A stretch of 63,623 bases of DNA from Sphingomonas sp. CROZ-RG-20F-R02-07 (GTDB lineage Bacteria; Pseudomonadota; Alphaproteobacteria; Sphingomonadales; Sphingomonadaceae): NCBI RefSeq assembly GCF_022662335.1, contig NZ_JAKNQJ010000015.1, positions 1 to 63,623 on the forward strand, in the 5' to 3' direction. Both the position numbers and the translations under genes were made by a program. The first letter of the stretch is position 1. Each line of letters begins with the position of its first letter. Under the pieces are notes generated by a model. It searched no databases. It was not told the DNA's origin and saw only the letters and a program-made list of their open reading frames with translations. This document shows positions 18,203 through 27,102 of this stretch, piece after piece.

Positions 18203-19999
18203 ATGACCAACGCCATCGATCGACGCGCATCGGGCCCGCATGGGGCATCCAATCCCTGGTCGCTCGGCCTCGCGGCGTGGAAGACCGCGTTCGTCGGCGC
18301 GTGGAACGACACCGGCAAGGACAATATCGGCCTCATCGCTTCGGGCGTCGCCTTCTACGGCTTCCTCGCGCTCGTGCCGCTGCTCGGCGCCATCGTGCTC
18401 ATCTACGGGCTGGTCGCCGAACCCGCCACCGTGGTGCACGACGTAACCGCGCTCACCGCCATCATGCCGCACGCCGCCGCCGGGTTGATCGGCGAACAAT
18501 TGCTGAACGTGGTCCACACTTCGGACGGCAAGAAAGGGCTGGGGCTGTTGCTTGCGCTCGCGCTCGCGCTGTTCGGGGCGCGCAACGGCGCGGGGGCGGT
18601 CGTCACCGCGCTCAACATCGCCTATGACGAGACGGAGACGCGCAGCTTCGTGCGCGTGAACCTGCTCGCGCTGGCGATCACTGCGGTGGCGGTGATGATC
18701 GCGATCCTCGCGCTGGTCGCGGTCGCGTCGCTCGGGCATCTGCGCGCGCTGGTACCGGGCGCTCCGGCTGTGCTGATCGCGATCGGCAAGGTGATCTCCT
18801 ATGTGGTGCTCACATTGGCGGCGGCGGCGGGCGCGGCCACGCTCTACCGCTATGGCCCGTCGCGCGCCGAGACGCGCTGGGTGTGGCTGACGCCCGGATC
18901 GGCGCTCGCCGCGCTGCTCTGGCTTGGGCTGACGCTCGGTTTCGGCATCTACGTCGCCAATTTCGGCAATTACAACGCGACCTATGGGTCTTTGGGCGCG
19001 GTCGTGGTGTTGCTCACCTGGCTGTATCTTTCCAGCTATATCCTGCTGTTCGGCGCCGAACTGAATGCCGAATTCGAAGTGCAGAAGACGCCTGCGCCCA
19101 ACGCTCCCGGGATCGTGCCCGAAGCCGCGAAGCCCCGTCACTCCCTGGCGGCGGATTATGCCGCCGGCCGGGTGACGGCACGAGTCGCGGGCTTGCGCGA
19201 GGCCGGGATGCTGCAAACCGGCGTGGCGACGATCGGCCTGGCGCTCATCCGCCGCCGCGGCCGCGCGCGTGCGGGGATGGCGCTGCTGGCCTGCGCGGCG
19301 GGTGCGGCGTGGCTCACCCGCCAGCGCACGCCGGCGCCGGGCCGGATCCAGGCCGTGCTGTTCGATCTTGACGGCACGCTGGTCGACAGCAACGACTATC
19401 ATGTCGAGGCTTGGGACGAGGCGTTTCGCGATGCCGATCACCCGATCGACCGTGCGGTGATCCGCGGCCAGATCGGCAAGGGCGGCGACCTGCTCGTCCC
19501 CGCGCTCCTGCCCCATGCGCCCGAGGCGGTGCAGCAGGCGATCGCCAAGGCGCATGGCGAGATCTTCCACACCCGCTATCTCGATCGGGTCCGTCCGTTT
19601 CCGGGGGCATCGGCGCTGGTGCGGCGGGTGCACGATGCCGGGCAGCGCGTGGTGCTGGCCTCCTCCGCCGAGCGCCGCGAGCTGAAACATTATGCCCGGC
19701 TGCTGGGCATCGCCGACATCCTCGATGCGCAGACGAGCATCGACGACGTCGCCACGTCGAAGCCCGCGGGCGACATCTTCGCGGCTGCCATCGCCAAATT
19801 GGGGTCGATCCCGCCCGCGGCGGTGCTCGCGGTCGGCGATACGCCTTATGACGTGGAGGCCGCGGCCAAGGCCGGCGCGGCGACGATCGCGGTTCGGTCG
19901 GGCGGCTTTTCGGACGAGGCGCTGGCCGGTGCCGTGGCGATCTATGACGGTGTCGCAGCGTTGCTGGCCGAGTATGACGCGTCGCCGCTGGCCCGCTGA
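18203..19999 (+). CDS. YihY/BrkB membrane protein fused to a HAD-superfamily phosphatase
   Basis: The 598-residue protein has two parts. Residues 30-295 form a YihY/BrkB membrane domain with about six segments and the signature YGSLGAVVVLLTWLYLSSY followed by GAELNAE. After a linker with one more hydrophobic stretch (about 357-372) comes a complete HAD phosphatase (383-590): nucleophile D388 and acid/base D390 in FDLDGTLVDSN, VLASSAERRE (motif II), K of TSKPAGD (motif III), and GDTPYDVEAA (motif IV). The frame is continuous, with no stop or shift at the junction. The HAD domain should face the cytoplasm. Substrates of both parts are unknown; the HAD resembles beta-phosphoglucomutase or phosphoglycolate phosphatase types. 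Confidence 0.9.
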   Translation: MTNAIDRRASGPHGASNPWSLGLAAWKTAFVGAWNDTGKDNIGLIASGVAFYGFLALVPLLGAIVLIYGLVAEPATVVHDVTALTAIMPHAAAGLIGEQLLNVVHTSDGKKGLGLLLALALALFGARNGAGAVVTALNIAYDETETRSFVRVNLLALAITAVAVMIAILALVAVASLGHLRALVPGAPAVLIAIGKVISYVVLTLAAAAGAATLYRYGPSRAETRWVWLTPGSALAALLWLGLTLGFGIYVANFGNYNATYGSLGAVVVLLTWLYLSSYILLFGAELNAEFEVQKTPAPNAPGIVPEAAKPRHSLAADYAAGRVTARVAGLREAGMLQTGVATIGLALIRRRGRARAGMALLACAAGAAWLTRQRTPAPGRIQAVLFDLDGTLVDSNDYHVEAWDEAFRDADHPIDRAVIRGQIGKGGDLLVPALLPHAPEAVQQAIAKAHGEIFHTRYLDRVRPFPGASALVRRVHDAGQRVVLASSAERRELKHYARLLGIADILDAQTSIDDVATSKPAGDIFAAAIAKLGSIPPAAVLAVGDTPYDVEAAAKAGAATIAVRSGGFSDEALAGAVAIYDGVAALLAEYDASPLAR

Positions 20000-20061
20000 T
20001 CGATGGCAGCGTATCGGTGGGTTCACCGCGATCCAACCTTTGCAAGCCCCGGAGTGATGCC

Positions 20062-20511
20062 ATGACCGACAGCGATTTCGCCGCGCTCGATGGATTGGCG
20101 CAACTCCGTGCGATGCAGGCATCGGGGCGGCAGCCGCCGATCGGGGAAACGCTTGGCTTCGTACTGGCCGAAGTGGAGCTTGGCCGCGCGGTGTTCGAAG
20201 GCGAGCCGGGGCGCAGCGTCTACAACCCGATCGGGTCGGTCCATGGCGGCTATGCCGCGACGCTGCTCGACAGCGCGTGCGGGATCGCGGTGCATTCGCG
20301 GCTCGCGGTGGGGCAGGGCTATACGACGCTCGAACTCAAAGTGGCCTATCATCGCGGCTTGAGCGACCGGAGCGGACGCGTCCGGGCCGAGGGCGTCGTC
20401 GTCACGATGGGCCGCCGGGTGGCCTTTGCCGAAGCGAAGCTGTTCGATGGCGGGGGGCGGCTGTGCGCCTCGGCCACCTCGACGCTGCTGGTCTTCGAAC
20501 GGCGCGAATGA
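20062..20511 (+). CDS. PaaI-type hotdog thioesterase
   Basis: The 149-residue protein has the hotdog signature GSVHGGYAATLLDSACG, with His61-Gly-Gly and Asp70 as likely catalytic residues, and a C-terminal strand pattern GRVRAEGVVVTMGRRVAFAEAKLFD. Such enzymes hydrolyse acyl-CoA thioesters. ATG at 20062 has GGAG seven bases upstream, and an in-frame GTG at 20017 is less likely. It could form a unit with the YihY-HAD gene 62 bases upstream. Several hairpins follow. Confidence 0.88.
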   Translation: MTDSDFAALDGLAQLRAMQASGRQPPIGETLGFVLAEVELGRAVFEGEPGRSVYNPIGSVHGGYAATLLDSACGIAVHSRLAVGQGYTTLELKVAYHRGLSDRSGRVRAEGVVVTMGRRVAFAEAKLFDGGGRLCASATSTLLVFERRE

Positions 20512-20693
20512 CTCGATGGCCCTGAAGGCCGAAGCGGCGGGTGCGGGCTAACGGCAATTGGGGGAGAGCGATGCCCGCTCGATCCCCCAACGCAACCGCC
20601 GACCGGGTGCCGGTTCGACCGGCGGCTCCGCTCCTGCGCATATCTTTATGCCCGGCGACGTCAACGCGAGCGGCATGCCCGAAGACGGGGCAC

Positions 20694-20730
20694 AAAAAAA
20701 GGCCGGTCAGAGACCGGCCGATAAGTTTTT
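20694..20730. terminator. Bidirectional Rho-independent terminator
   Basis: Perfect 8-bp stem GGCCGGTC / GACCGGCC (20701-20719, loop AGA). On the minus strand it is followed at once by seven U (A-run at 20694-20700), which ends the retropepsin gene transcript. On the plus strand TTTTT at 20726-20730 follows, ending the thioesterase transcript. Confidence 0.85.
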
Positions 20731-20739
20731 AGGAGAGGA

Positions 20740-20762
20740 TGCCTGAAAGGCACAGTTTTTTT
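20740..20762 (+). terminator. Second short terminator hairpin
   Basis: Stem TGCCT / AGGCA (20740-20752, loop GAA) followed by CAG and a run of seven T (20756-20762). It backs up the terminator just before it on the plus strand. Confidence 0.55.
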
Positions 20763-20832
20763 GCACTGCATCACGAACTCTCGCAACTGCAAAGACCGAC
20801 ATCCGCGATTGCAGTTTTTGCAATCAACCGCT

Positions 20833-22599
20833 TCATGCCCCGACATGGTAGCGTTTGGCGCGATCCTCCACATGCGGATCGATTGCGAACGCCTTGGCGC
20901 GATCGCTGTCGGCCTGCGCGGCCTTACCCAATTTTTGTTCGACGATGGCACGGGCATAAAGCGACCAGGCGTTGCGCGGCTGCACCGCCAGCGCGGCGTC
21001 GTAATCCGCCAGTGCGCGATCCCACTCGCCGCGACGCAGCCGGACGAGCGCACGGCTGTCGAGATACGCCGCCTCGCCGGGATGGAGGCGCAGCGCCGAG
21101 TCGCAATCGGCCAGCGCCTTGTCGAGCGCGGTGTTCATCAGCGCGCGCGCCCAGCATCGGCCGTTGAAGGCGGTGGCGCGGCCGTTATCCTCGGGATGGC
21201 TCTTCAGCCATGCGTCCCAGCTCGCCAGCCCGGCTTCGGGCACCCCGGCGGCGTCGTACATCGATGCCAGCCCTTTGCGCATGTCCGAAGAGGGCGCGAG
21301 CGCGGCGTCGGCCACCTTCAGATCCGCCATCGCGCCATCCTGATCGTGTGCGCCGAGCCGCAGCCGCGCGCGCGCGAGGTGCGCCTCCGCATCGTTGGGC
21401 ACGAGCGCGATCGCCCGGTCGAGATCGGCCGCGCCCAGCAACGGCTGGTGGTTGCCGAGCCGCGCCATCGCGCGCTGGTAGAGATAATGCGGGTCCGCCG
21501 GCGCGAGCGCCACGGCCTTGTCGAAATCGGCGATGGCGTTGTCGAAGCGGCCGTTGGTGGCGAGAATCGCGCCGCGCTGGCTGTAGCCCAGAGCCGTGGT
21601 CGGCTCGCCGCTATGGTCGGTCAGGTCCAGCCCCTTGCCCTTGTTGTCGACCGCGCCTTTCGGGTTGAGGCCGAACATCGGGCCGCCCTCGTAGGTGATG
21701 AACATCCGGTGGTTCTGGTTGTCGACATAGATCCGGTGGGTGAGGAAGAAGTCGATGCCGATCAGCATGTCGGGCCCGTCCAGCGTGTCGTCGGCCACCT
21801 CGATCCACGGCTTGGCGATGGCCTCGCCGCCGATGTCGATCGAGGCGAAGCGCATCCGCCAGGAACGGACGCGCTTCTGTCCCAGGCCGTAGGAATAGCC
21901 ATGGGCGTCGTCGCCCGGCGCCATGCCGAGGCGCTTGGCCGCCGCCAGGGTCAGCATCGATCCCTCGGCGCCGGTATCGAATACGGCGCGGATCGGCTTG
22001 CCGTCGATATGGACGGTGCCGATCGTGTGGTGCTGGCCGACGCCCATCGGCTCGAGCTGGACGAGCGTCATCGGTTTGGTGCCCGCCCAATAAGCCATCG
22101 CTTCGCCGCGGCAGCCTTGCCCCTTCATCAGCCGGACGAAGCCGTGCGGCAGATCATATTCGACGTCGGCGAGGCCCAGGATGTTCTGGCCGATCAGCCC
22201 GGCATAGCCGGTGTCGCTGCCGCCCACCGCGAACTCGATCCGGGGAATGGGGATGTTCGCGATCCGGAACTCCTTGGCGGTGGTCACGCCCAGCGAACTG
22301 TCGCCACCGATGCCCTTCAGCCGCGCGCCACCGCCGCCGAGCTCGCGGATGCTCAGGCCGTATTCCAGCGCGTTGGCCTTGGCGATCGTGCTGAAGAACG
22401 CGCCGCTGTCGAGGATGAAGCGCGCGTCGCGCCCGTTGATCTGGGTGGTGACGACCGGCCGCCGCCCGGCCATCGTCACCGGAATGTCGACATATTTCGA
22501 CAGATGACACTGCGCCGCATGCGTCGCGGTGGGTACGAGGCTCAGCGCAGCGGCGGCGAGCACGGCTGCCCTGAATGCGTTTCGTGCCACGCGTGCCAT
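20833..22599 (-). CDS. Double retropepsin-like aspartic protease with TPR repeats, exported
   Basis: The product (588 residues) has a signal peptide (about 1-29, ending THAAQ). Two retropepsin-like lobes follow, each with its own aspartate: Asp64 in FILDSGAFFS and Asp208 in AVFDTGAEGSML, plus the strand motifs LIGQNILG and LIGIDFF. Pepsin-like proteases also join two such lobes in one chain, whereas retropepsins usually dimerise. From about residue 330 come tetratricopeptide repeats, for example GRFDNAIADFDKAVALAP and GEWDRALADYDAALAVQP, likely to bind partners. ATG at 22599 gives the clean signal peptide. The substrate is unknown. Transcription ends at the 20694-20730 hairpin. Confidence 0.85.
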   Translation of the reverse strand: MARVARNAFRAAVLAAAALSLVPTATHAAQCHLSKYVDIPVTMAGRRPVVTTQINGRDARFILDSGAFFSTIAKANALEYGLSIRELGGGGARLKGIGGDSSLGVTTAKEFRIANIPIPRIEFAVGGSDTGYAGLIGQNILGLADVEYDLPHGFVRLMKGQGCRGEAMAYWAGTKPMTLVQLEPMGVGQHHTIGTVHIDGKPIRAVFDTGAEGSMLTLAAAKRLGMAPGDDAHGYSYGLGQKRVRSWRMRFASIDIGGEAIAKPWIEVADDTLDGPDMLIGIDFFLTHRIYVDNQNHRMFITYEGGPMFGLNPKGAVDNKGKGLDLTDHSGEPTTALGYSQRGAILATNGRFDNAIADFDKAVALAPADPHYLYQRAMARLGNHQPLLGAADLDRAIALVPNDAEAHLARARLRLGAHDQDGAMADLKVADAALAPSSDMRKGLASMYDAAGVPEAGLASWDAWLKSHPEDNGRATAFNGRCWARALMNTALDKALADCDSALRLHPGEAAYLDSRALVRLRRGEWDRALADYDAALAVQPRNAWSLYARAIVEQKLGKAAQADSDRAKAFAIDPHVEDRAKRYHVGA

Positions 22600-22697
22600 C
22601 CCTCGTCCCCCCGAACATCGTTCCCCGGAGGATGATTCCACGGCGCCGGCTCTCCTGCAAGAGCCCTTGGGCGGGGACGGCGACGGCGACGGCGCCG

Positions 22698-23519
22698 CTA
22701 GCCGACGAAGGCGCGCTCGATCACATATTGGCCGGGATTGGCGTTCGATCCCTCGGTGAAGCCGCGCGCGTCGAGCATCTCGGCGGTTTCGCGGATCATC
22801 GCGGTGCTGCCGCAGAGCATCACCCGGTCATGCTCGGGATCGAAGCGGGGTTCGCCCACCACGGGCGGCGCGAAGAGCCGGCCGTCCGCGATCAGCGCCT
22901 CGATCCGCCCGGTGGTGCGGAACGGCTCGCGGGTGACGGTGGGCACATAGTGGAACTGCTCCAGCGCCTGTTCGGACACCAGCGGATCGTCCGCCAGTTG
23001 CGCGGCGAGCTCGTCATGATAGGCCAGATCGCTCACCCGGCGCACCGAATGGACGATCACCACCTGCGAGAAGCGCGCATAGGCATCGGGATCGCGCGCG
23101 AGGCTGAGAAAGGGCGCCAGGCCCGTGCCGGTCGACAGCAGGAACAGCCGCCGCCCGCCGAGCAGCGCGTCGAGCACCAGCGTTCCCGTCGGCTTGCGGC
23201 CCATATAGAGTTGGTCGCCGGCCTGCACGCCCTGGAGGCGCGACGTCAGCGGGCCATCGGGCACCTTGATCGACAGGAACTCGATCTCGTCCGACCAGGC
23301 GGGGCTGGCGATCGAATAGGCGCGCATCAGCGGCTTGCCGTCGCCTTCGCCCGGCAGGCCGATCATGACGAACTCGCCCGAACGGAAGCGGAAGCTCGCC
23401 GGCCGCTCGACGGCGAAGCTGAAGAGATGCTCGTTCCAGTGACGCACCCAGCGCACCTCCACCGTCTGAAACGCCGCCTGTTCCGGGATGCGGGTCGGGG
23501 TTCGGCTGGTCATGGTCAT
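22698..23519 (-). CDS. fpr: Ferredoxin--NADP reductase
   Basis: The 273-residue protein has the FNR layout: FAD motif RAYSIAS near residue 66, LSTGTGLAPFLSLARD (pyrophosphate/NADP) near 130, MLCGSTAMIRE near 230, and the C-terminal YVIERAFVG typical of the Fpr/bacterial subclass. It shuttles electrons between NADPH and ferredoxin or flavodoxin, often in oxidative-stress defence. It is divergent from msrB, another oxidative-stress gene; the 244 bases between them must hold both promoters, although no motif stands out. Confidence 0.93.
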   Translation of the reverse strand: MTMTSRTPTRIPEQAAFQTVEVRWVRHWNEHLFSFAVERPASFRFRSGEFVMIGLPGEGDGKPLMRAYSIASPAWSDEIEFLSIKVPDGPLTSRLQGVQAGDQLYMGRKPTGTLVLDALLGGRRLFLLSTGTGLAPFLSLARDPDAYARFSQVVIVHSVRRVSDLAYHDELAAQLADDPLVSEQALEQFHYVPTVTREPFRTTGRIEALIADGRLFAPPVVGEPRFDPEHDRVMLCGSTAMIRETAEMLDARGFTEGSNANPGQYVIERAFVG

Positions 23520-23763
23520 GAACGGTCCTCGAAATCCTTGGTCGCAGCGTCAGCGGGCATCGTGTCCGGCATCCTGTCCGGGCGAGCCCTGCCGCCGTTC
23601 GACCCGCGCCGGCGAGCCGGCGGAGCGCCGATGTCGCGCCATAGGGGTATTGGGGTTTGCGAACCGGCCTCGTTAGTCAGCAGGCCTGCGATGTCAACCG
23701 TCGTGGCACCGGCCTCGACAGTGCGGGCCGCGCTCCCCATCTCCGGGCGAACCGGAGAACATC

Positions 23764-24216
23764 ATGACCATTTATCGCAAGACCGACGAAGCCATCGCCG
23801 CGTTGACGCCCGAGCAGCGCCGCGTGACCCAGCAGAACGGCACCGAACGCCCCGGCACCGGCGCACTGCTGGGCAACAAGGCGCCCGGCATCTATGTCGA
23901 CATCGTCTCGGGCGAACCGCTGTTCGCCAGCGCCGACAAATATGAATCGGGCTGCGGCTGGCCGAGCTTCACCAAGCCGATCGAGCCGGCCAACGTGGCC
24001 GAACTCACCGATCGCTCGCTGTTCATGACGCGCACCGAGGTGCGCTCGAAACATGGCGACAGCCATCTGGGGCATGTGTTCGACGACGGCCCGCGCGATC
24101 GTGGCGGTCTGCGCTACTGCATCAATTCGGCCTCGCTCCGCTTCGTGCCGCGCGACGAGATGGCGGCGCAGGGTTATGGCGATTACGTGGCGCAGGTGGA
24201 GGATGTCGGCGCCTGA
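23764..24216 (+). CDS. msrB: Peptide-methionine (R)-S-oxide reductase MsrB
   Basis: The 150-residue protein contains [21 protein letters not shown] and the catalytic Cys119 in [14 protein letters not shown]; Cys64 is the likely resolving cysteine. The two zinc-binding CXXC pairs found in E. coli MsrB are absent, so this is the zinc-free form like the PilB MsrB domain. It repairs methionine-R-sulfoxide, using thioredoxin. RBS GGAG lies eight bases before the ATG. The gene ends four bases before the convergent GumC-like gene. Confidence 0.95.
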   Translation: MTIYRKTDEAIAALTPEQRRVTQQNGTERPGTGALLGNKAPGIYVDIVSGEPLFASADKYESGCGWPSFTKPIEPANVAELTDRSLFMTRTEVRSKHGDSHLGHVFDDGPRDRGGLRYCINSASLRFVPRDEMAAQGYGDYVAQVEDVGA

Positions 24217-24219
24217 TGC

Positions 24220-26277
24220 TCAGCTTCGGGCGAAGCGCCGTTCGATGAGGAGCCGGTAGAGCCACCCCGGAATGTGCGACCGGCGCTCCAGTAGCACGAG
24301 CCCCAGCGTCCGCGCGCCGATCTCGTCCAGTTGCTTCAACAGGCTGCGTATGACGGGACGGCGGGTGCGCTCGGCTTCCACGACGGGCGCGACGAGGTCG
24401 ACCAGCGTGGCCAGCTCGATGCTCTCATAGCCTTCGGATGTCGGCGGGGCGGTGATGACGACATAGTCGTAATGCGACCGGAGCGCGGCGATCGGATCGG
24501 TTTCGCCGGGTATGCCGCGCGCGGCAGCCATCGCGATCACCGTCGTCGCCAGTTCGCCCAGATATTCGATCGCAATCGTGCCGTCGGGCGCGGGGAGGGG
24601 GGCGTCGTCGCCGAAGCGGACGAGCACCGCGCGGCCGATCCCCCGCCGTTCGATCGCGCGGCCCAGGCCCAGCGCCGCCTTTTGCAGGCTCATCCGCGAA
24701 TTGGGGGCGAGCAGCAGGACGGCGCGGCCGCCATGCGTGCCGCCGACGCCGCTAGAATCGATCGCGGCGATCATCCGGCCATATTCGCGCCGCGTCGAAG
24801 CGCTGATCCCGCCGCCGTCGTCCGGATCCTCCAGCGGCGCGGACAGCACGGGAACCCCCAGCGCGCGCTCGGTCTCGACCGGCGACAGGAACACCTCGCG
24901 CAGGCTGTCGAGCACGAACAGCGTCGCGCCCGCGATCAGCAGCGCGGCGACGATGCTGCCGGCGATCAGCAGCAGCGGCGGGTTGCTGCGCTTGGCGGGC
25001 GGCGTCGGCGCCTCGATGATGCGGACGTTGGGGCTGCCCGCATCGGTGGTCTGGTTGAGCTGCACGCGCGCCTGCTCGACCTGGGCCGAGAGCGACTTGA
25101 AGCTGTCGGCGAGCACGTCGCGATCGAGCTTCATGGCGGCGAGCTGATCCGCCACCGCGGTCAGCTGCTTCAGCCGCGCGCCCGAGGCGGCGATCTGGGC
25201 ATCGAGTTCGGCGCGGCGTGCGGCGGCGCCCTCCACCCCGGCGCGGGCCTGCGCCAGCCGGTCGCGCGTCGAATCGAAGAATTGGTTGCGCCCGGTGCGC
25301 CGCGTGGTGACAAGCGTGCCCTGCTGCTGGCGGATCGTCGCCTGCAACGCAGCGATCTGGCGGTCCGCCTGACCCACCTGCGGCGAGGTCTTCATGAAGC
25401 GCGAGGCGAGATCGGCGCGCTTGGCCTGCAGCGTCAGCAACTGCGTCTGCATCTCGCCCAGCGCGCGCGCGGCCTCGGTATTGTCGCTGTAGAGGACGAC
25501 GTCGCTCGGCACGCCATGCGCTTCGCTACCGAGCGTGGCGAGGCTCTTGCGGCCATCGGCCAAGGTCGCCTCGGTCTCGAGCCTGTTACGGTGGAGCAGA
25601 TCGTCCTGCGCCACCGCGCCGGCCACCTGCGCTGCGATGTCGAGCACGCCGTTCTGCTGCTGGAAGGCGGCGATCGCGGCGTTCGCGCGGTCGAGCTGCG
25701 CCTTCACCTTGTCGCGCTGCTCCTGGAGGAAAGCGACGCGGCCCGAGGTGAGGACGTTTGCGCGGCTCTCGAAATACTGGCCGATCAGATCGTGGAGCGC
25801 GTTCGCCGCGACGGTCGGGTCGTTGGCGGTGAACGTCAGCTCGATGACGTTCGCCTCGTTCGCCTTGGTGACGTGCAGATGGCGTTCGAACGAATCGAGC
25901 GCGGCGTTCACCTGCGCCGGCGTGGCGGCGGGGCCGAGCTGGCGGCGGACGACGTTGCGGTGGAGTTCGAGGCTGTCGAGGAGCTGCAATTCGACGTTCA
26001 CCACCGCGGCGGGGTCGAGCACCTGGCCCGGCTGCGGCGCGGCGCCTGCGTCCGTCACGTTGTAGATCCCAGCGCTCAGCGGCAGCAGCCGCGCCTCCGC
26101 GCTATAGGTCGGCGGCATCAGCAGGGCGGCGAGGACGCCGATCGCGACGATCGTGCCGGCCACGATCGCAGCGGCGCGCCGGTAATAGAACAGGCCGTTC
26201 AGCAGGTCGCGCAACGCGAACGGGCCCGTCGCGATCGTGCCGTCATGTGCCGCCGTTCGGGCGGTGAAATCGAGCAT
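24220..26277 (-). CDS. Wzz/GumC-type polysaccharide copolymerase with degenerate kinase-like domain
   Basis: This 685-residue inner-membrane protein has a Wzz domain and a first membrane segment (about 35-57), a long periplasmic coiled coil (about 150-390), and a second membrane segment near 430-455 after a Pro-rich motif, PTPPAKRSNPP. The C-terminal cytoplasmic part (about 517-685) has the BY-kinase fold order. The Walker A position reads LLAPNSRMSLQKAA with no GKS/T, the Walker A' region reads VVITAPP without the Asp, and there is no C-terminal Tyr cluster, so it is probably not a kinase. It controls chain length and export. The start is ATG at 26277. It is divergent from the export gene at 26407 across 129 bases. 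Confidence 0.88.
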   Translation of the reverse strand: MLDFTARTAAHDGTIATGPFALRDLLNGLFYYRRAAAIVAGTIVAIGVLAALLMPPTYSAEARLLPLSAGIYNVTDAGAAPQPGQVLDPAAVVNVELQLLDSLELHRNVVRRQLGPAATPAQVNAALDSFERHLHVTKANEANVIELTFTANDPTVAANALHDLIGQYFESRANVLTSGRVAFLQEQRDKVKAQLDRANAAIAAFQQQNGVLDIAAQVAGAVAQDDLLHRNRLETEATLADGRKSLATLGSEAHGVPSDVVLYSDNTEAARALGEMQTQLLTLQAKRADLASRFMKTSPQVGQADRQIAALQATIRQQQGTLVTTRRTGRNQFFDSTRDRLAQARAGVEGAAARRAELDAQIAASGARLKQLTAVADQLAAMKLDRDVLADSFKSLSAQVEQARVQLNQTTDAGSPNVRIIEAPTPPAKRSNPPLLLIAGSIVAALLIAGATLFVLDSLREVFLSPVETERALGVPVLSAPLEDPDDGGGISASTRREYGRMIAAIDSSGVGGTHGGRAVLLLAPNSRMSLQKAALGLGRAIERRGIGRAVLVRFGDDAPLPAPDGTIAIEYLGELATTVIAMAAARGIPGETDPIAALRSHYDYVVITAPPTSEGYESIELATLVDLVAPVVEAERTRRPVIRSLLKQLDEIGARTLGLVLLERRSHIPGWLYRLLIERRFARS

Positions 26278-26406
26278 CGCGGTTGCACCGTCCCCATGTC
26301 CGCGCACCGATCGTGGCGTGGCGCCGCTTATCCGCCGATGCTCTTACCGTTCCATTAAGGCTTGGGAGTTAGGCGCAGATCATCGAACCACGGACAGGAA
26401 CCCGCG

Positions 26407-27102
26407 ATGCCGAACGGCGCGACGACAGCGATGATGGCGAAGGTGCGGATCGCCGGTGCCGCCGCGCTGCTGGCCTGCGCCGGGTCAGCGGGTGCGCAGG
26501 CGGGCGACGCGTATCGCATCGGCCCGGGCGACGAGGTGTCCGTCACCTTTCCCTATAATCCCGAACTCGATCATGCCGGGCCGGTGGGGCCGGACGGCCG
26601 GTTCGCGATCCCGATCGTCGGCAACGTGGCGCTGGGCGGCCGGACGATCGACGAGACCGCGGCGCTGATCTCCGCGACGCTGCGCCGCGAGGGCGTGGTC
26701 GAGGATGCGCGGCCGACCGTCGCGATCCGCCAATATGGCGCGGTGGTCTATGTCGGTGGCGAGGTGAAGACGCCGGGCGCGGTGAAGCTCAATGGCTCGC
26801 TCGATCCGCTGCAGGCGGTCATCAGCGCGGGCGGTGCGCTCGAGACCGCCAAGTCGAAGCGGATCGTCGTCATCCATCGCAACTCCGACGGCACGATCGT
26901 CCAATCCTATGCCGATCTGCGCGCCTATGCGCATGGCGGCGTAGGGACCGGGATCGCGCTTCGGCCGCAGGACATCGTGTTCGTGCCGCGCTCCTCGATC
27001 GCCGAGGCCGATCTGTGGATCGACCAGCATATCAACAAGCTGCTGCCGTTCAGCCGCAGCCTCAACTACAGCCTCGGCACCAACGCGGTCATCGGGCGCT
27101 AG
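26407..27102 (+). CDS. Polysaccharide export protein (Wza/GumB-like)
   Basis: The 231-residue protein has a signal sequence (cleavage after GAQAG near 29), the Poly_export motif YRIGPGDEVSVTFPYNPELD and an SLBB segment, VVYVGGEVKTPGAVKLNG. It forms the outer-membrane channel or its periplasmic ring for the exopolysaccharide and pairs with the copolymerase encoded divergently. It is shorter than Wza (about 380) and close to GumB in length. No lipobox Cys at the expected site is obvious (the Cys in LLACAGSAG is possible). Its stop abuts the next GTG start with no gap. Confidence 0.9.
   Translation: MPNGATTAMMAKVRIAGAAALLACAGSAGAQAGDAYRIGPGDEVSVTFPYNPELDHAGPVGPDGRFAIPIVGNVALGGRTIDETAALISATLRREGVVEDARPTVAIRQYGAVVYVGGEVKTPGAVKLNGSLDPLQAVISAGGALETAKSKRIVVIHRNSDGTIVQSYADLRAYAHGGVGTGIALRPQDIVFVPRSSIAEADLWIDQHINKLLPFSRSLNYSLGTNAVIGR

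Larger units (their letters stand above)
20512..20832. other. Gene-free stretch holding terminators between convergent genes
   Basis: No convincing gene is visible. It contains two terminator-like hairpins listed separately and a third short inverted repeat, ATTGCA (20808-20813) / TGCAAT (20819-20824). The small open frames here lack RBS and codon bias. Confidence 0.6.

Noticed and set aside
20558..20746. Small plus-strand frame after the thioesterase gene
   Set aside because: It runs through the terminator hairpin, has no family signal and no good RBS.
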